Made by a program: the position numbers and the translations under genes
From: Antennarius striatus
Lineage: Eukaryota > Chordata > Actinopteri > Lophiiformes > Antennariidae
Reading direction: 5' to 3'
Length of the DNA: 64,000 nt
NCBI RefSeq assembly: GCF_040054535.1
Contig: NC_090783.1
Location: 7,212,001 to 7,276,000 of the forward strand
Shown here: piece by piece, positions 13,742 to 37,390 of the stretch
How the letters are laid out: each line of letters opens with the position of its first letter
Numbering within the stretch: the first letter of the stretch is position 1
Notes under the pieces: model-generated
The model's input: the letters and a program-made list of their open reading frames with translations, nothing else
What the model was told of the DNA's origin: nothing
The model's database searches: none

Positions 13742-14226
13742 GGAGTGTATCTGTAAATTCATTGTTTGGTAAATTTTGAGACAGTTATGCCTCAACCATT
13801 GCTCGGAACATTAAATAAATGTTTTAAAGAGTATTATGGAAATGAGACTAATTGTTTTCTCTCACCTCATGTAACTCTGATCACTTCTGAAAATGGAGGT
13901 CACATTAATATTTTCAAGCATGTAGCCTTTATAATTAGAAGTTTAAAGAAATATTTTCCTATTTTTAAAGTCAATAAAAAGCCTAACTCTAATGATTCTA
14001 TCTACACGAGAATAAAGCCAGAACTCTGAGAATGGACTCATAATTGTGAATTAAATCCCAGAATTCTGATTTTATTCTCGGAACTCATGGCTTGTCATTA
14101 GTGACACAATTTAAGGCCAGTCTCATTTCCATAATACTCTTTAAAGCATTTATTTAATGTTCTGAGCAATGGTTGAGGCATAACTGTCTCAAAATTTACC
14201 AAACAATGAATTTACAGATACACTCC
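13742..14226. repeat. Long inverted repeat (108-bp arms) around a 269-bp core
   Basis: 13742-13849 is repeated in reverse complement at 14119-14226 with only two mismatches by eye. The core also holds short inverted pieces (GAGAATAAAGCCAGAACTCT / TTCTGATTTTATTCTC). This could be a fold-back element or an inverted duplication of a repeat end. Confidence 0.85.
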
Positions 14227-17040
14227 CAGTAAACTAATACAAACATTTAACCCACAGTAAATGTTCTTTCACATGTTAACGCTAATATGAGAGATCATAA
14301 CTCCTCTTGAGGTTCCGGAATCACAACGTGACTCTCTGCAGGTGCATCAAGATGTGAAATACTACATATTCCCCACCTCTGCAACATTCACGTATTTACC
14401 TATTTCAATTAATAAATAAGGTTTTCTAATGACATCCAAGTTGCACCAAAAGCCACACAGCAGTTCTTTCTATCATATTACTTAAGTTATAAATATTCCC
14501 TTCATCACAATGTAAATGCAGCAACACTGTAGTTATGCATTTTGGGGCTCCATCAAAGGGAAGTAACAGGACAGGAATTCTTTAAGGGGCAGTCAGATTT
14601 CAGCTGGGCCAGTGCCCATCCAGTTCCACCTGTGGATCAGCCTATGTACCATATACTGTCTAATCTTGTCTGTTCACCTGCATGAAGACTTCAGCAGAGG
14701 ACTCGTGGATGGTGATGTGGTAATGTCTCCTGGAAAGCTCCAACGTCAGAGGCTGCAGTGGTCCATTTTCCTGGCAGATTCTATCAAACAATGTCAGCAA
14801 ACATCAGTGAACAGTAGTTAATAAAAATGATCACTTCTGGTTATGTGACCGGGTCAGTCACGATGGGGTGAGTGCATCTTTAAAATGTGTTACATACGTG
14901 TACTTTTAAGGTAGAGCATCATATGATTGTAATAGGTTATTACATCATAACATGTTTTTATTTGTATGATGTGATCATTTTCATGCAGTCATTTATTTTT
15001 TAACTACAGTCCCTAAAGGGCACAGAGACTGAAAAACACCAGCCTGCAATCACAGAATGAGCGACACGTGTGCACATTGGAGTAAGACTGAAACTTCAAG
15101 GCACAAGTAGGTTAGGTTAAGTTAGTGAACCTACCCAGCCACATAAAGACCAGCAGAGGTTGATATTATGTTAGTCTCTGGTGATGATGGTGATTTCAAT
15201 CATTTTCATTTCCAGGGTGATGTCAGTCATTGTTGTAGTCTGCAGCTGATCCAAAATGGAGTAGCCAGAGTAATGAACAGAAAAGATTGCTCTACAATTG
15301 TTCCACCAACTGTAGACTATTGTCTATTTATGATATGAGTATGATTATACTCCACTTTATTCCATGTCCACTGATTCGTCTCTCCCTGATGGTGACCTAG
15401 ATCTGACTGCATTGGAACTTGATCTGAATCTGGATGGCTCACTCATCGCAGGCGATCCTACAGCAGCTGCTTTTTCTCTGTGAAGAAAATCACAGCCAAA
15501 GGTCAAACCCCAGGCATACATTCCAAACCTCTATACAAAATTGCTCAATAGTCCATCTGATTTTGAATGGTTTACTTTTGTAGAATTGTTAAATTGTTAA
15601 AAGAGCTGTGTCACAAAGACACCAAATTATTCAACCACCTATATCCAACGGCGAGAAAGCCAGTCTATTCAAATTACAGTTGATAAAACTTATTGATCTT
15701 ATTTAAGACATAAGGCTTCCACTTAAGGCAAAACACTCTTTCCCAAACTTAAAAGCATTTGTTATAATTTTTTGGCACCACATCTTTCTGTCAACAGTTT
15801 ATTGACACTTACTCTTAGAGAGACGTTCCTGTTCTTGTACACAAACAAGGACTGCAATCACATGCCAACTGATATGGATTAATGAAGGTGAAAACATTGT
15901 GTTGCTGCATCCAACTCTGTCACTGTTTGTTATGATTCCAGATAAGAATTGTTTGATGGTTGGGACCTGATTGATTTTGAATGATCAAAAGGGGTTAAAT
16001 ATAGTGACAATTTTCCTGACTGTGTTAGATGTGAAAATACTGATCTGTAACTTTCCTGAAGTTTTTGGCAATTTTCAAGGTGGTGAGATGATAAAGTATT
16101 CCTGAGAATGTTTGCAAAGTACACCAGAGAGAAACCAGTGAACAGACAACTCACTGTGCCTTGTTTTGAACTGTTCAAATTAAATCTAATGTTGATTCCA
16201 TTTTGGGAGATTATACATTTTTTTCATACCACTCAGTCAAGCAGACCTCACAAAGATAATGGATAGCCCCGGATGAGTAATATTTTATGCTTTAATTAGA
16301 GACCACTAAATACATTTCTGCCAATGCCTCAAAATCTGAACAATCAGAAAAAAAGTATTTGACCGTCTCATAACAAAAAATTCTGGAACATTTTTTACAC
16401 TCTAACAAATTGCATTAGCAGATGAGCTATATATAGGGTACATCAAAAGACTATAGTGACATCTCTGTGATGTTGCTTCACTTGGATCTGCATCATGCAA
16501 ACTATGTGAAACCATAGACTTACTTTCAGGAATAATGTGTTTAATCGGTAGTTAATATAACAATAGTTCATAACAATAATAATAACAGTAATAATAATAT
16601 GACTTTCAATGATCACAGCTCTGGTTTGAGATCTGATTCCTTAGCTTTCACATACTTGAATCATTAAAATTTCATAAGCTCAGCTGCATATTGGTGGCAT
16701 GCCATGCCTCTACCCTTCCCCCTGTAAACACTCCACTAACAAATGTAACTGTGTACAGCAGCTTGACTGATTCATTGATATAAGCTGCAGATGACATGAA
16801 ATACAACACAGTTGTGGTGCAATGAAATTAATACTCAATACATATACATGTAGTGTGAATCTTGTTTTACAAAGGCATAGACAAAAGTTATATTGGTTTT
16901 TCACTGAAGTAAATCATTAACTATATTATCATCCTCAATAGGTCAAAGGTGTGTTCTATTGCTTTGATAATGATGCAATTCCTACTATGGCATAGACAAA
17001 ACTCAATCTGCATATAGAGAAGCTTGCTGGGAAGTAAGTT
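14227..17040. other. Spacer upstream of copy B, no gene seen
   Basis: No transporter exon or clear element. 16090-16180 resembles 7530-7630 upstream of copy A. Open frames here are short and unconvincing. Confidence 0.5.
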
Positions 17041-17218
17041 CTGTACATTAGGATTTTGTTGTTGTTCTGAGCCAATCAAAGGAGGAGAAGAGCAGTTCTT
17101 GACGTCAACATAGTAGGATTGATAAATTTATCAGGTTGGCAAAGACTGAAGAAAGGACTGTTGTTGTTTTTGAAACTTTTCAGAGGAAGGCTTCTCAGTG
17201 TTGTATTGTCAGTCCACA
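17041..17218 (+). promoter_or_regulatory. Putative promoter of copy B
   Basis: A CCAAT box at 17072-17076 (GAGCCAATCAAAG) is followed by TTGACGTCAAC (CRE-like) at about 17099 and ATAGTAGGATTGATAAAT. The same order CCAATCA..AG, then A(G/C)AGTAGGAT, is seen upstream of copy E (57305 on) and of the relic (40129 on), so it is a conserved proximal region. Confidence 0.5.
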
Positions 17219-20200
17219 ATGACGTTTGAGAGTATTCTACAAGGAATTAATGGATTTGGAAGATATCAGAAGATGATCGTTGTCATGTGCTTCATTGGCC
17301 GCTTCTCCATTCCCTGTCACTTTATGCTCAACAACTTCATCGCGGACGTTCCTTCTCACCACTGTGACTTCAGTTCTTTGGATGATGGAGGTGTTTTTAG
17401 GAATTTATCCATGGCGGAGAAGCTTGTTGTTAGTATTCCTGTCCAGGAGGATGGGACTCCGAGCTCCTGTCGAATGTTTTCAGAACCTCAGTATCACCTG
17501 CTGCAGAACTCCTCCAACTCTACTGACGCACGGACGGTGCCATGTCAGACTGGATGGGTGTACGACAACACCACCCTCAGGTCTACTGTGACTTCACAGG
17601 TGACTGACGTTCAAACCGAAGTCTACAATAGCAATCGTTTTTGTTGGTTTGGCTAGGGTTGTAGCTTCTCCTTTCAGGGGCCGTAAGCAAAATCTGTTTT
17701 TGAGTTCTATCTTTTCTCTAATCTTGTTCTATTTTCATTTTATGTTTATAAACGTTAAGGAGGCCTAGTGATAATTTGCTATTTAATGTTGAATTTTGTA
17801 TTGAATATAGTGTAGTGACAAGTAACACAATAAATCAGTAGAACATACACACTATATACTGTCAAAATAGATCAATCAATTATTCCATCATATTGTATTT
17901 GTGTAATCCAAATTCATAAACGATAATTTACCTCTGAGGTTTTTATAATCTGTACAGAATAACACCCTCTACGTTAAGACCCTCGAACCAGTTGAGGAAA
18001 GACTCAATAAAGTGAAGAGGGGGTTCATGTTTTCTATTTATTGGCATTATCGTTATATTCTCATGTTTGTGCCAGAACCATGATCGTAGGTCTTATGTTT
18101 TAATAAACGGAATTACATGTGGCAACACTGGATTATGGATTTCATCTGTGGGCATCACAGTAATGATCCTACTTACATGTATACGGCCATTTTTTGTCAG
18201 TTACAGAAATCACGACAACTTAGTCAGCATAAATATTTGAAGTCACATCACAACTTAATGGACACAATTCTGCTTTGGCTGTATCACATGGACGACTTGA
18301 ATTTGGAGTCAGGATTGAGTAGACTCTGTTGGATTGATTTTGTGGACCTCTTAGATTTCAGAGTGTCATTTGGATGGATGTTGCTGAAAAATGTAGATTG
18401 ATTTCCCTCTTCAGTCACAACTGAGTCACTGTTGACTGCTGGTCCACTGGAAACCTGCTTGATGACAGACGTACATCACAACCATACCAAGCGGTAGGCC
18501 ATATATTTATTCCTTTAGTGTATTTGTTGAGAGCTAAACACAGTTTGGAAGCACTGTCACCATTTGGTTTGGCTTGCATTGTGTGTAATGAGAACTGGTG
18601 AAAGGTTTCAGCTGGTTTGACTGCTTGTTCCATGGTTAACACCAGGCTACATTGATGTGAATAATCACAATGTTGTGAGATTGAGTCGTGGAGACACTGT
18701 AAATGTGGTTTAACAAATGCTGCTAATGATGAAAGAATTTCTGAAAAAATTTCAGATAACTTGTGTGTCCTGATGTGTTCATCTGAAGGCTTACATTTGG
18801 TAACTTCATTGTGTGTAGTGTGTAAATAAAAACGGTAAATAAGGGAATATTTATGTACATCTTTGACTGTCTTAAATATCGTTGTTGACTGTGGGCCCTC
18901 CGATATGTTCACTTTATCACATTATCAGGTTTAGACACCCCTGACTTATGCATTGTATGTCTATCCATGCACTTAGCAGGAGCATGTACAATTCAAGCAA
19001 ACAAAATCTTCAATTTATTAACCTTAATGATTTCTTTGGTTGAGTCTTGTCAAAAAAAACCCCAGCATATCCTTTTCTTTGTGCGGTTTTAGACAATGAG
19101 GATGATTAACGGTAATCACACATTGACATCACTGATCACTAGTGTTTTATTAAACCTGTAGCAGTAAAGTGATTGTTAAATGCAGAAAAAACAACTGAAA
19201 ACTGCTAAGTACATGTCATCAAGCTTGGTAAATTTAAAGCTTCTCTTTTTCCTAGTGGGACTTAGTATGTGACAGAAGGGCCAAAAATAAGGCAACTGCT
19301 ACCATCTTCTTTATTGGAACAATGATTGGAGCCATTACTTTTGGAAGTCTGAGTGACAGGTGGGCCTGTTTGAAGCTAATTTATTATATTCAGCCTCTAA
19401 ATTTGATTACCTGGCGCCTCAAATGAGCATTAACTTATAACTTGAATCCCTCATAGGTTTGGCCGAAGGAGCATGATGCTGCTCTCCTACGTGTCTACAA
19501 TGCTCTTTGGTTTTGCCAGCGCTCTCTCTACTTCCTATATGATGTTTGTGGTGCTGAGATTCTTCACTGGGTTTTGCATCATTGGAAACCTCATCATTGC
19601 AGGAGTTCTAAGTAGATTTATACTCTCATTTTTATTAAAAACTTAACATTCATCTGACAAGGGACCAAGTGAAGGCCTACAGACAATAAAATATCTAAAG
19701 TATTTTCCGAATTGTGATTTTTGTATAGTGAAGAGGTGTTACTGTTTGCAGCTGTGGAGTGGGTGGACATTGAACACAGGAAACTGGTGGGAGTGATCGA
19801 CAGCCTGGCCTGGACTTTTGGTAGCACAGTGTTTGCAGGAATTGCTTACCTGGTGACTGACTGGCGGTGGCTGACTGTCAGTGTCACCTCACCTCTGATC
19901 CTGGTCATCATCACCTGGTGGTAAGACTGAAAAAATGTTCTATTATTTAATCTGATGCTTCCTACAGTAAACTCTGAGAGAGATGTGTCCTGATTTTAGT
20001 TGGTGTTTATTAATTGTGTAGGTTGTGGAGATTATGATGGGGACAAAATAATTTGAAAACTAATATTTTCAAAACACAAATTTGATTAGACATGTTACAA
20101 CTATTACTTGTTGATCTCACTACAGTTAAATGGTTGTACAAGTTCAAATGCTCATAGGCAAATATAACATGAAGAACAACTTAATTTAAAGAAGTTTAAT

Positions 20201-21768
20201 GGAATCGACCACACAGAGATGGCAATTGTAAGTTTTTTATGACGACACTGTCATTTTTTAAAAAGTATTTTTATTTTTAACATTTTTCATCCAAGGCCAG
20301 ATAAGACTGGATACCAGGTAAATTCAAATACGCTATTTTAAAAAAAACAAAAACAAATGTGCCATATAATTCCAAACCATGTAATGCTTCCTTCAACATT
20401 AGGTGGCTGCCAGAGTCAGCAAGGTGGCTCATAGCCAATGGAAAGCACGAGCAAGCTCATATGTACTTGAAGAGATGTGCCAAGATGAACCAAGCAGAGG
20501 ATTTCATTGACTCAATTAAAACGGAGGTTAGCATTCATTATGTTTCACAATTTAATAGAACAAAACAGGAGTCAGTGGGTTTAAAATCTTCCAGATTAAT
20601 CTTTTCTGATGTGCTGTTGTTAGTAATCCTGTTCATTATTGATTGTTTTCTGAATTTTGAAGACATTATCAGACATTGTTGTGACTGAGAAAAAAGATCG
20701 GACCTATTCCTTGCTTGATCTGATAAGAACACCCAAAATGAGGAAACTGACCCTGGGCACTGGTTTACTATGGTCTGTATTCACTGAAAACATTATTTCA
20801 ATAATTTTCAATTCTAGATTAAATGCGACTTACTTCTAATGTTGTGGCCAGTGAATTTTAAAGGTAAACAGGGGAATAGTTCTGACCTGACAGAATGTTA
20901 ACTTCAACTTCAGTTTCCCTTCCCCCCCCCTCCAGGTTTTGTGTGTCAACGACATGTTTTGCCATCATCTTTCACATCACAGGCTTCTGGTTGGATATAT
21001 ATTTCACCCAGTTTGCTTATTCTTTGATAGAGATCCCAACAAAAATATCACTTTACTTCTTACTGGATAAGATAGGTAGACGATCCACAGTGGTGGGAAC
21101 TCAGCTGATTGTCGCAATTTGTCTTGGAATGAACCTTTTCCTACCTAAAGGTAAACACTGAACGACCTTTAGCTAATATTTATAATGCGTTTTTGATTTA
21201 AAATGTTGTGATAACAACAGACGACAGTGTTAATACATGGTAGCAAACAGCACAAATAATTCAAGTATTAGTATTATTGAACTCTGTAACACACATTACT
21301 GCTGCTACATCTGTCCTGTTTCCAGACATGTCTCTGGTCATAACAGTAATAGCTGTTATTGGAAAAGGATTTTCTTCAGCAGGGTTTGCAGCTATGATTC
21401 TCTACACTGCAGAGCTCTATCCCACTGTAGTAAGGTTAGTAGTTCTGCTTTCCCTTTCATTTAAAAAAAATAAATTCTGCCTTACATCAATTAAAATATC
21501 CTTAAAATGATGTTAGTCTCCTCTGGTGCTTAGTTTGATATTTTTTGTTGTTGTTTTTAGGCAGGTTGGTACTGGTTACAACAACTTCCTGGGTCGGTTT
21601 GGAACAGCTGTGGCTCCTTTCATTCTCTTACTGGATGACATGTGGGCCGACCTACCTCAAGCCATGCTGTGCTTTTTGGCTTTGCTAGGGGTAATAATTG
21701 CCAGAATGCTGCCAGAAACCTCCAACAAGTGCATGCCAGAGAAGATAGATGATATAGAGCAGCAGTGA
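17219..21768 (+). CDS. slc22a7: SLC22A7/OAT2-like organic anion transporter, copy B
   Basis: Predicted 524 residues from nine exons: 17219-17599, 19256-19359, 19457-19611, 19752-19920, 20403-20526, 20663-20772, 20936-21150, 21326-21434, 21561-21768. All phases join and the frame ends at TGA after DIEQQ. The start MTFESILQG is used; an upstream in-frame ATG at 17198 would add seven residues (MLYCQST) and is not conserved. The extracellular loop has sequons N62, N97, N117 plus a fourth at N100 (NST) absent from A, C and D. The MFS motif GSLSDRFGRR is at 157-166, PESARW at 273-278, TM8 lysine 384 and TM11 arginine 468 are kept. Exon 2 begins WDLVCDRRAKN where the others have ERRGKN, making it the most diverged copy there. 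Intron 1 (about 1.66 kb) holds a repeat of the GGTGTC family on the minus strand. The exon 6 donor is GTCTGT. Confidence 0.93.
18400..18945 (-). repeat. Interspersed repeat with GGGGTGTCtaaac end, reverse orientation
   Basis: Its reverse complement aligns with 24235-24440: GGGGTGTC.AAA, GATAATGTGA..AA.GTGAAC, then AAATGTAAGCCTTCA.ATGAACACAT. It carries a 165-residue open frame on the minus strand (18415-18912) with no domain I recognise. The family is unidentified and may be a non-autonomous DNA transposon. Confidence 0.6.
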
Positions 21769-22479
21769 CAGCAGTCTCCATCATTTATGATTCATGACCT
21801 TTCATAGTATTGCCACATGCTATTTGTAATGTATGTATTTTACCTAGTCATTACCTATTGAATTCAAGTAAAAAAATTTCCCACAAAAAATTATTGATTT
21901 CATTTTTTTGATTTGCAATTCTCTGTGGAGCTCTTTCCACCTACTTGGGAACAACTGATGAGAGTCGGTCTTTTTTTAAAATTTGTAATAATGCGTGCAT
22001 AGGCAGACAATCTATAAAACAAATACATTTCTTCATTGAAATTGATTACTGAACACTCAAGCACATTAGAGGTACAGGTAGTCCTGAAGATACGAATATT
22101 TGACTTACAAACCTCTGTACTACTGTAGAGTAGTTCTTCTTTCAGTTGCCACCTCCACCAGGCAGGTTCAACACTCAACTCCCCCTCGTGTTCTCGGCCT
22201 GTCTCCGAGCATCTCAGGCTGTCAAGCTTTGTACCCCCTTGGATTCTCGGCTTCTTTATTTTTAGAGCTTTTTTCTTTTTCTTTTTAAGCAACAATAAAA
22301 CGTGTTTTCCATAGAACATCCCCTGACATAGCGCTGTAGACCACTTTCTTTTTTTATTGCAGGGCAAGGTCTTTTCTGAAACAGCTTCTATTACAACTTT
22401 CCACATTCAATTAACACAACTATTTTTCTGACACATTTCCACCTTTAATTAAAGATGTTCATCTTCATTTGAAGTCAGG

Positions 22480-22890
22480 CTGTCATCCTTTCCATTGTGC
22501 ATACCTGTTTAAGTCTCTACATCCACTGAGCTACTGTTGGTGGTTCTGCATCCTTCCAGTTCATAATTATCACCTTCTTAGCAATCAATGAAAGAATCAG
22601 CAATATGTACTGTAATCCTAATCCCTGCTGTACATTTCCCCAGGGATAATTCCCAACAACAACCCAGGATCTTGTCTTTAAGCGACCCCCAAGATATTCT
22701 CCATTTCTTCTCCAATAGTTCTCCAGGACCCCTGGATTACTGGGCAATCCCAAAACACGTGTTTGATCCTCTGTCATTCCACAATTCCACCAGGAAAAGA
22801 AGTTAACAAGAAGTACTTGACTTCTAGAAATGTTAAAAGGGGCATCTAATTTTTGGTTTTCAATCAGATTTTTTTCCATAATTGACTATT
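22480..22890 (-). mobile_element. L1/Tx1-clade LINE ORF2 C-terminal fragment (tentative)
   Basis: The minus-strand frame contains GVLENYWRRNGEYLG followed by LIAKKVIIMNWKDAEPPTV. This resembles the end of fish L1-clade ORF2, where an AKK-I-NWK-PP-T block follows the reverse transcriptase. The stretch is frameshifted and short. Confidence 0.45.
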
Positions 22891-23034
22891 TTTCTCGTAT
22901 GACTACTTGATAATAAATCTTCCCATTCCTTATCATCAATTATGGTATTTGATTCTAATTCTCAATTTTTCTTTAATGCCCCAAGTATTTTGGGAGAGTT
23001 CATCAAAGTCTTTTCTTCTCTTCCTTCTCGAGGA

Positions 23035-23640
23035 TAGATAAGATAGTAATCCTTTATTGTCCCACTGTGGGGAAATTTGTGCGATTGTGGCAGCGGGGGT
23101 GTGTGTGTGTGTCATACATAAATACTTAAATAATATACATACATATTAACATATGGAACATATGAAATATACATATTCACATGTGGTAAACATATTAACA
23201 TATGTCATATTATCAAAAAAATTACAGATTATATTTGCACTGCAAACCTACACACTACAAACTACAGAACTGCAGATTACATTGGTCATCCAGATTTTGA
23301 ATGTTGTGTTCCTTGAGTGGTCTGCTGGGAGGATTTCTGGTTATACAGTCTGACGGCCATGGGCAGGAAGGACCTGCGATAGCGTTCCTTTACGCATCTC
23401 GGGTGAAGCTTCCTATCGCTGAAGGTGCTCTCCAGTGATCTTACTGTGCCCTGCAGAGGGTGGGAGTGGTTCCTCATCATTGACGACAGCTTGGCTGTCA
23501 TCCTCCTCTCCATCACCACCTCCACTGAGTCCAGGGAGCATCCCAGGACAGAACCCGCCTTCTTAATCAGCCTGTCCAGTCTCTTCCTGTCAGCCGCAGT
23601 GATGCTGCTCCCCTAGCAGACCATCCAGATTAAATAATAA
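23035..23640 (-). mobile_element. Rex1/L2-like LINE 3' end
   Basis: Minus strand: the end of a LINE open frame (ADRKRLDRLIKKAGSVLG, RYRRSFLPMAVRLYN), then a 3' UTR and a terminus with TTTCCCCACAGTGGGACAAT. The same terminus occurs at 34480-34535. The element is 5'-truncated. Confidence 0.75.
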
Positions 23641-24234
23641 GTAGCAAAGTGTTACTGTGCATAAACTAACTAAAAACAGTAGATATTGGAACTATATGCT
23701 CATATTTTAATATGATATTATGTTTTAATTCTATTTATTGTACAGTAACATGATGTTAATGAGGACTGTGATTGTAATGTCGCCCTGAGCTGCTGCACAT
23801 GTAGATGGCTGTAGAGAAGTTTGTGAGTTTCAACTCTACTGCACTTATAGTTAATACCCATTGTATTACAATATTATGTGCTTTGAATATTGGTGGCGGG
23901 CAGATGTTAAGTCAACTGAAATGACGTAACCATTTTTTTGAAAACTGACGTATAATAAAGAGAATGACTCAACTCCAAATGACCTTTACCTGTATTTAAT
24001 TTCATTGTGTTGCTTTTTATGGCCTGTTATTGTTTCTGGTCAGTCTTAGGGGATAGCACTTCAGTATTTAGAGTAGTAATGGCATTTAAATGACCTCAAA
24101 TGGTGATGATAAATTGAAAGATTTAATAAATAATGACTTACGAACAATTCAGCTTACGAACAACCTTTTGGAATGATTTGTGTTCATAGGTTGAGGACCA
24201 CCTGTACATCTATTTATATTGGTCTCTACCTAAC

Positions 24235-24850
24235 ATAGGGGTGTCCAAATGTTTTGTAAGAAGGGGCAGATATGATAATGTGAACGTGTCCGGTGGCCAA
24301 CAATCCCTGATGAAAACATTTAAAACAATCAGACATTCGCTTACATATACTGTTATTAAATATATTCATTCATATGCAACAAACAATGACAAAACCAAAT
24401 GTAAGCCTTCATATGAACACATGAAGAAACAAGTTACGTGAAATTCTAGTAGAGACAAACAAACTCTATAAAATACAACTATGTCTGATAACACAACAGG
24501 TTAACCACTGACACAAATGTGAAGAATGAAACTGGGCTCTGGATCTCAGTAGATATGGAGGTCTGGTCAGAGAGTAATGGTAGACAGGCCTACATTATCA
24601 CATCGGTGGGAGTCACTATTGATCTCAAACAGTTCTTGACGTCTTAACAGAGAAAATCTGCTTACACAAATACAGTTACATGGAGCTAAACAAGCTTAAC
24701 ATTTTCCTCTCAAATGCCCCCTTATCCAGCTGCCAGTAAAAAGACATGAGAGAGCTGCAGGTGTCCAAACTTTTTCCACTGAGGACCACATTCAGAAAAA
24801 TATCCTAACGGCTGGTCCACCATTAGAGTCAACTTGAACAAAAGCAGCCA
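24235..24850 (+). repeat. Interspersed repeat with GGGGTGTCcaaa end, second copy
   Basis: Starts AGGGGTGTCCAAATG and aligns with the reverse complement of 18400-18945. A further GGTGTCCAAAC motif with TTTTTCCACTGAGGACCACA follows at 24758-24800, so two members or two halves may be adjacent. Confidence 0.55.
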
Positions 24851-25490
24851 AATGTAGGTTAATTACTCCTGACAATTCAATATTATTACATATAAAAGAA
24901 GCCAGCCCACGTCACAACTTTCCATTAATGAATTTTTGTTTATTTTGTTTCAAAAAGGGTTTATTTCTCAAAATAGCCGTCTCTGATTGGTTCTCAGGCA
25001 GAACGGAGACAAAGAGACGCAGGAAGAAGCAGAACATGAGAATCACGTGAATCAAAGCATCGACACCACGTGTTGACTAGAAGCCTCTGCAGTAATCCAA
25101 CCTTCAAATATCCCCAGGAAATATTTTATCATGGGATTTGGGGGGAGGGAGAGGTAGCTCTGCACAAGACGAGACAGAATGCTCTATTGGAGACCCTGCA
25201 GACCTAATGCATCAGCCATTGCTAGTCATTTTGGGTTTCTTATAATAAATACCCTTTTGAAATAGTGGTAGTCTTCTCACCCCTGACTTTAAGGAGGATG
25301 TGTTAGAGCTTGCTTACGTTGTCCTGGCGTTCTGACAGTAGTCCCTAGATGGCAGTGGCGACATTTTAAAACCATTTTTAGGTAAATTATTATTTTGATA
25401 TGGATCAAATTCATTACTACCACAAAAACATTTAACTGTAAACAAATATATTAAGTATAATGATTCCAGACACAAAAATTTGCACTTTCA
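24851..25490. other. Spacer, no gene seen
   Basis: Mixed-composition DNA without a recognisable element or exon. Confidence 0.45.
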
Positions 25491-25499
25491 AGAAATACA

Positions 25500-26239
25500 T
25501 TTTCCCAAATTATCTGAGTTTAATGCTTGGACATAAAAGGACAATGTAGTGACAAAGCAACTACATTATAAACAGCATGACGTGACGTCATTGCCCAAAT
25601 CGTGACGTGAGCATTATGTTTATATTGAAGTGTCCAATAGAAATATGAGAAGAAGAGAGTTTGGAGGAACCATCTCAAAACATAATTCCGTCTTCATTGT
25701 AATTTGATCCTATTCTGGTCAAGGATGATGGAAGCAAACCTCCTTTCAGATGTTGGTAGACCCAAACATCATGTAGCCACGGAGGTCTGTTGGACGGAAA
25801 CTATTTTTTGTAATTCTCTGTGTGTAAAATATCAGGAAGATTAAAATGATCTCACTGACAGAAACATGTCCACATGTCATTCCTCTCTTTCAGTGGATCA
25901 AACACATTCACGGTGGCCTCTTGAATGCTGTCATACTTTCATTCAAATCCTGCAGCGCAATGACACTGAAAAACTAGTGTATTTCATCTGTCGGTGATGT
26001 TAAATATTAACTTCTTGTCGATGAGGATATTAGGAATCCTACCATGGCAAAAACAATAACCCGCATTACAACACTGTACTGTAATATGTTTATTTTGCAT
26101 GTCGCGTAAAAAACGTGCCAACGTCAAGAGAACCAATCACAGTCCGATCGGAGAATTTGCGTCCCGGTCTCAGTCAGGACTGGAAGGAAGAGAGGCATTC
26201 TGTTTTCAAAGGCAGACGTGCACGTATCCGTAGTCCACA
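25500..26239 (+). promoter_or_regulatory. Putative promoter region of copy C, duplicated upstream of copy D
   Basis: From AGTTTAATGCTTG at about 25520 to the ATG this aligns with 42742-43550 upstream of copy D. It holds a perfect CRE, TGACGTCA, at 25583-25590 (mutated to TGATGTCA in D), and a CCAAT box at 26133-26137 about 107 bp before the ATG in the shared block AACGTGCCAACGTCA.GAGAACCAATCA. The leader GAGGCATTC..GTTTCAAAGGC is also shared. Confidence 0.55.
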
Positions 26240-37169
<10,930 letters not shown>

Positions 37170-37390
37170 TAGTGGTCCCAACATTTCATGGCTGTTTCAC
37201 TGGTTTTGGTTTTGTCTGCATGGATTTCACCTGGTGATTTACATGTCTAAAACTGTTTCAAGTTCACGTTTATTCTATTTCTATTTTACAGTCCTTTGTA
37301 AAATCTTTTCCTGGTATATGAGAACTACTGTTTTCACATTGAGTCATATTCTGTTGTAATAATATGCCAAAAGGTTGCCAGTCAATAGAT

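Larger units (their letters stand above)
22075..24204. mobile_element. Tigger/mariner-like composite element flanked by TA
   Basis: The left end TA|CAGGTAGTCCTGAAGATACG and the right end, reverse complemented, TA|CAGGTGGTCCTCAACCTATG, form imperfect terminal inverted repeats flanked by TA on both sides. The TA target and CAGGTRGTCC end fit a Tc1/mariner-superfamily (Tigger-like) element. No transposase was found; the interior holds an L1-like fragment (22480-22890) and a LINE 3' end (23035-23640), so it is probably a MITE that received later insertions. Confidence 0.5.

Noticed and set aside
18415-18912. 165-residue minus-strand frame as a gene
   Set aside because: Lies within a repeat found again at 24235 where the frame is broken; kept only as a repeat observation.
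21900-22406. 168-residue minus-strand frame
   Set aside because: Contains poly-Lys from a T-rich run, overlaps the end of a Tigger-like element and has no recognisable domain.
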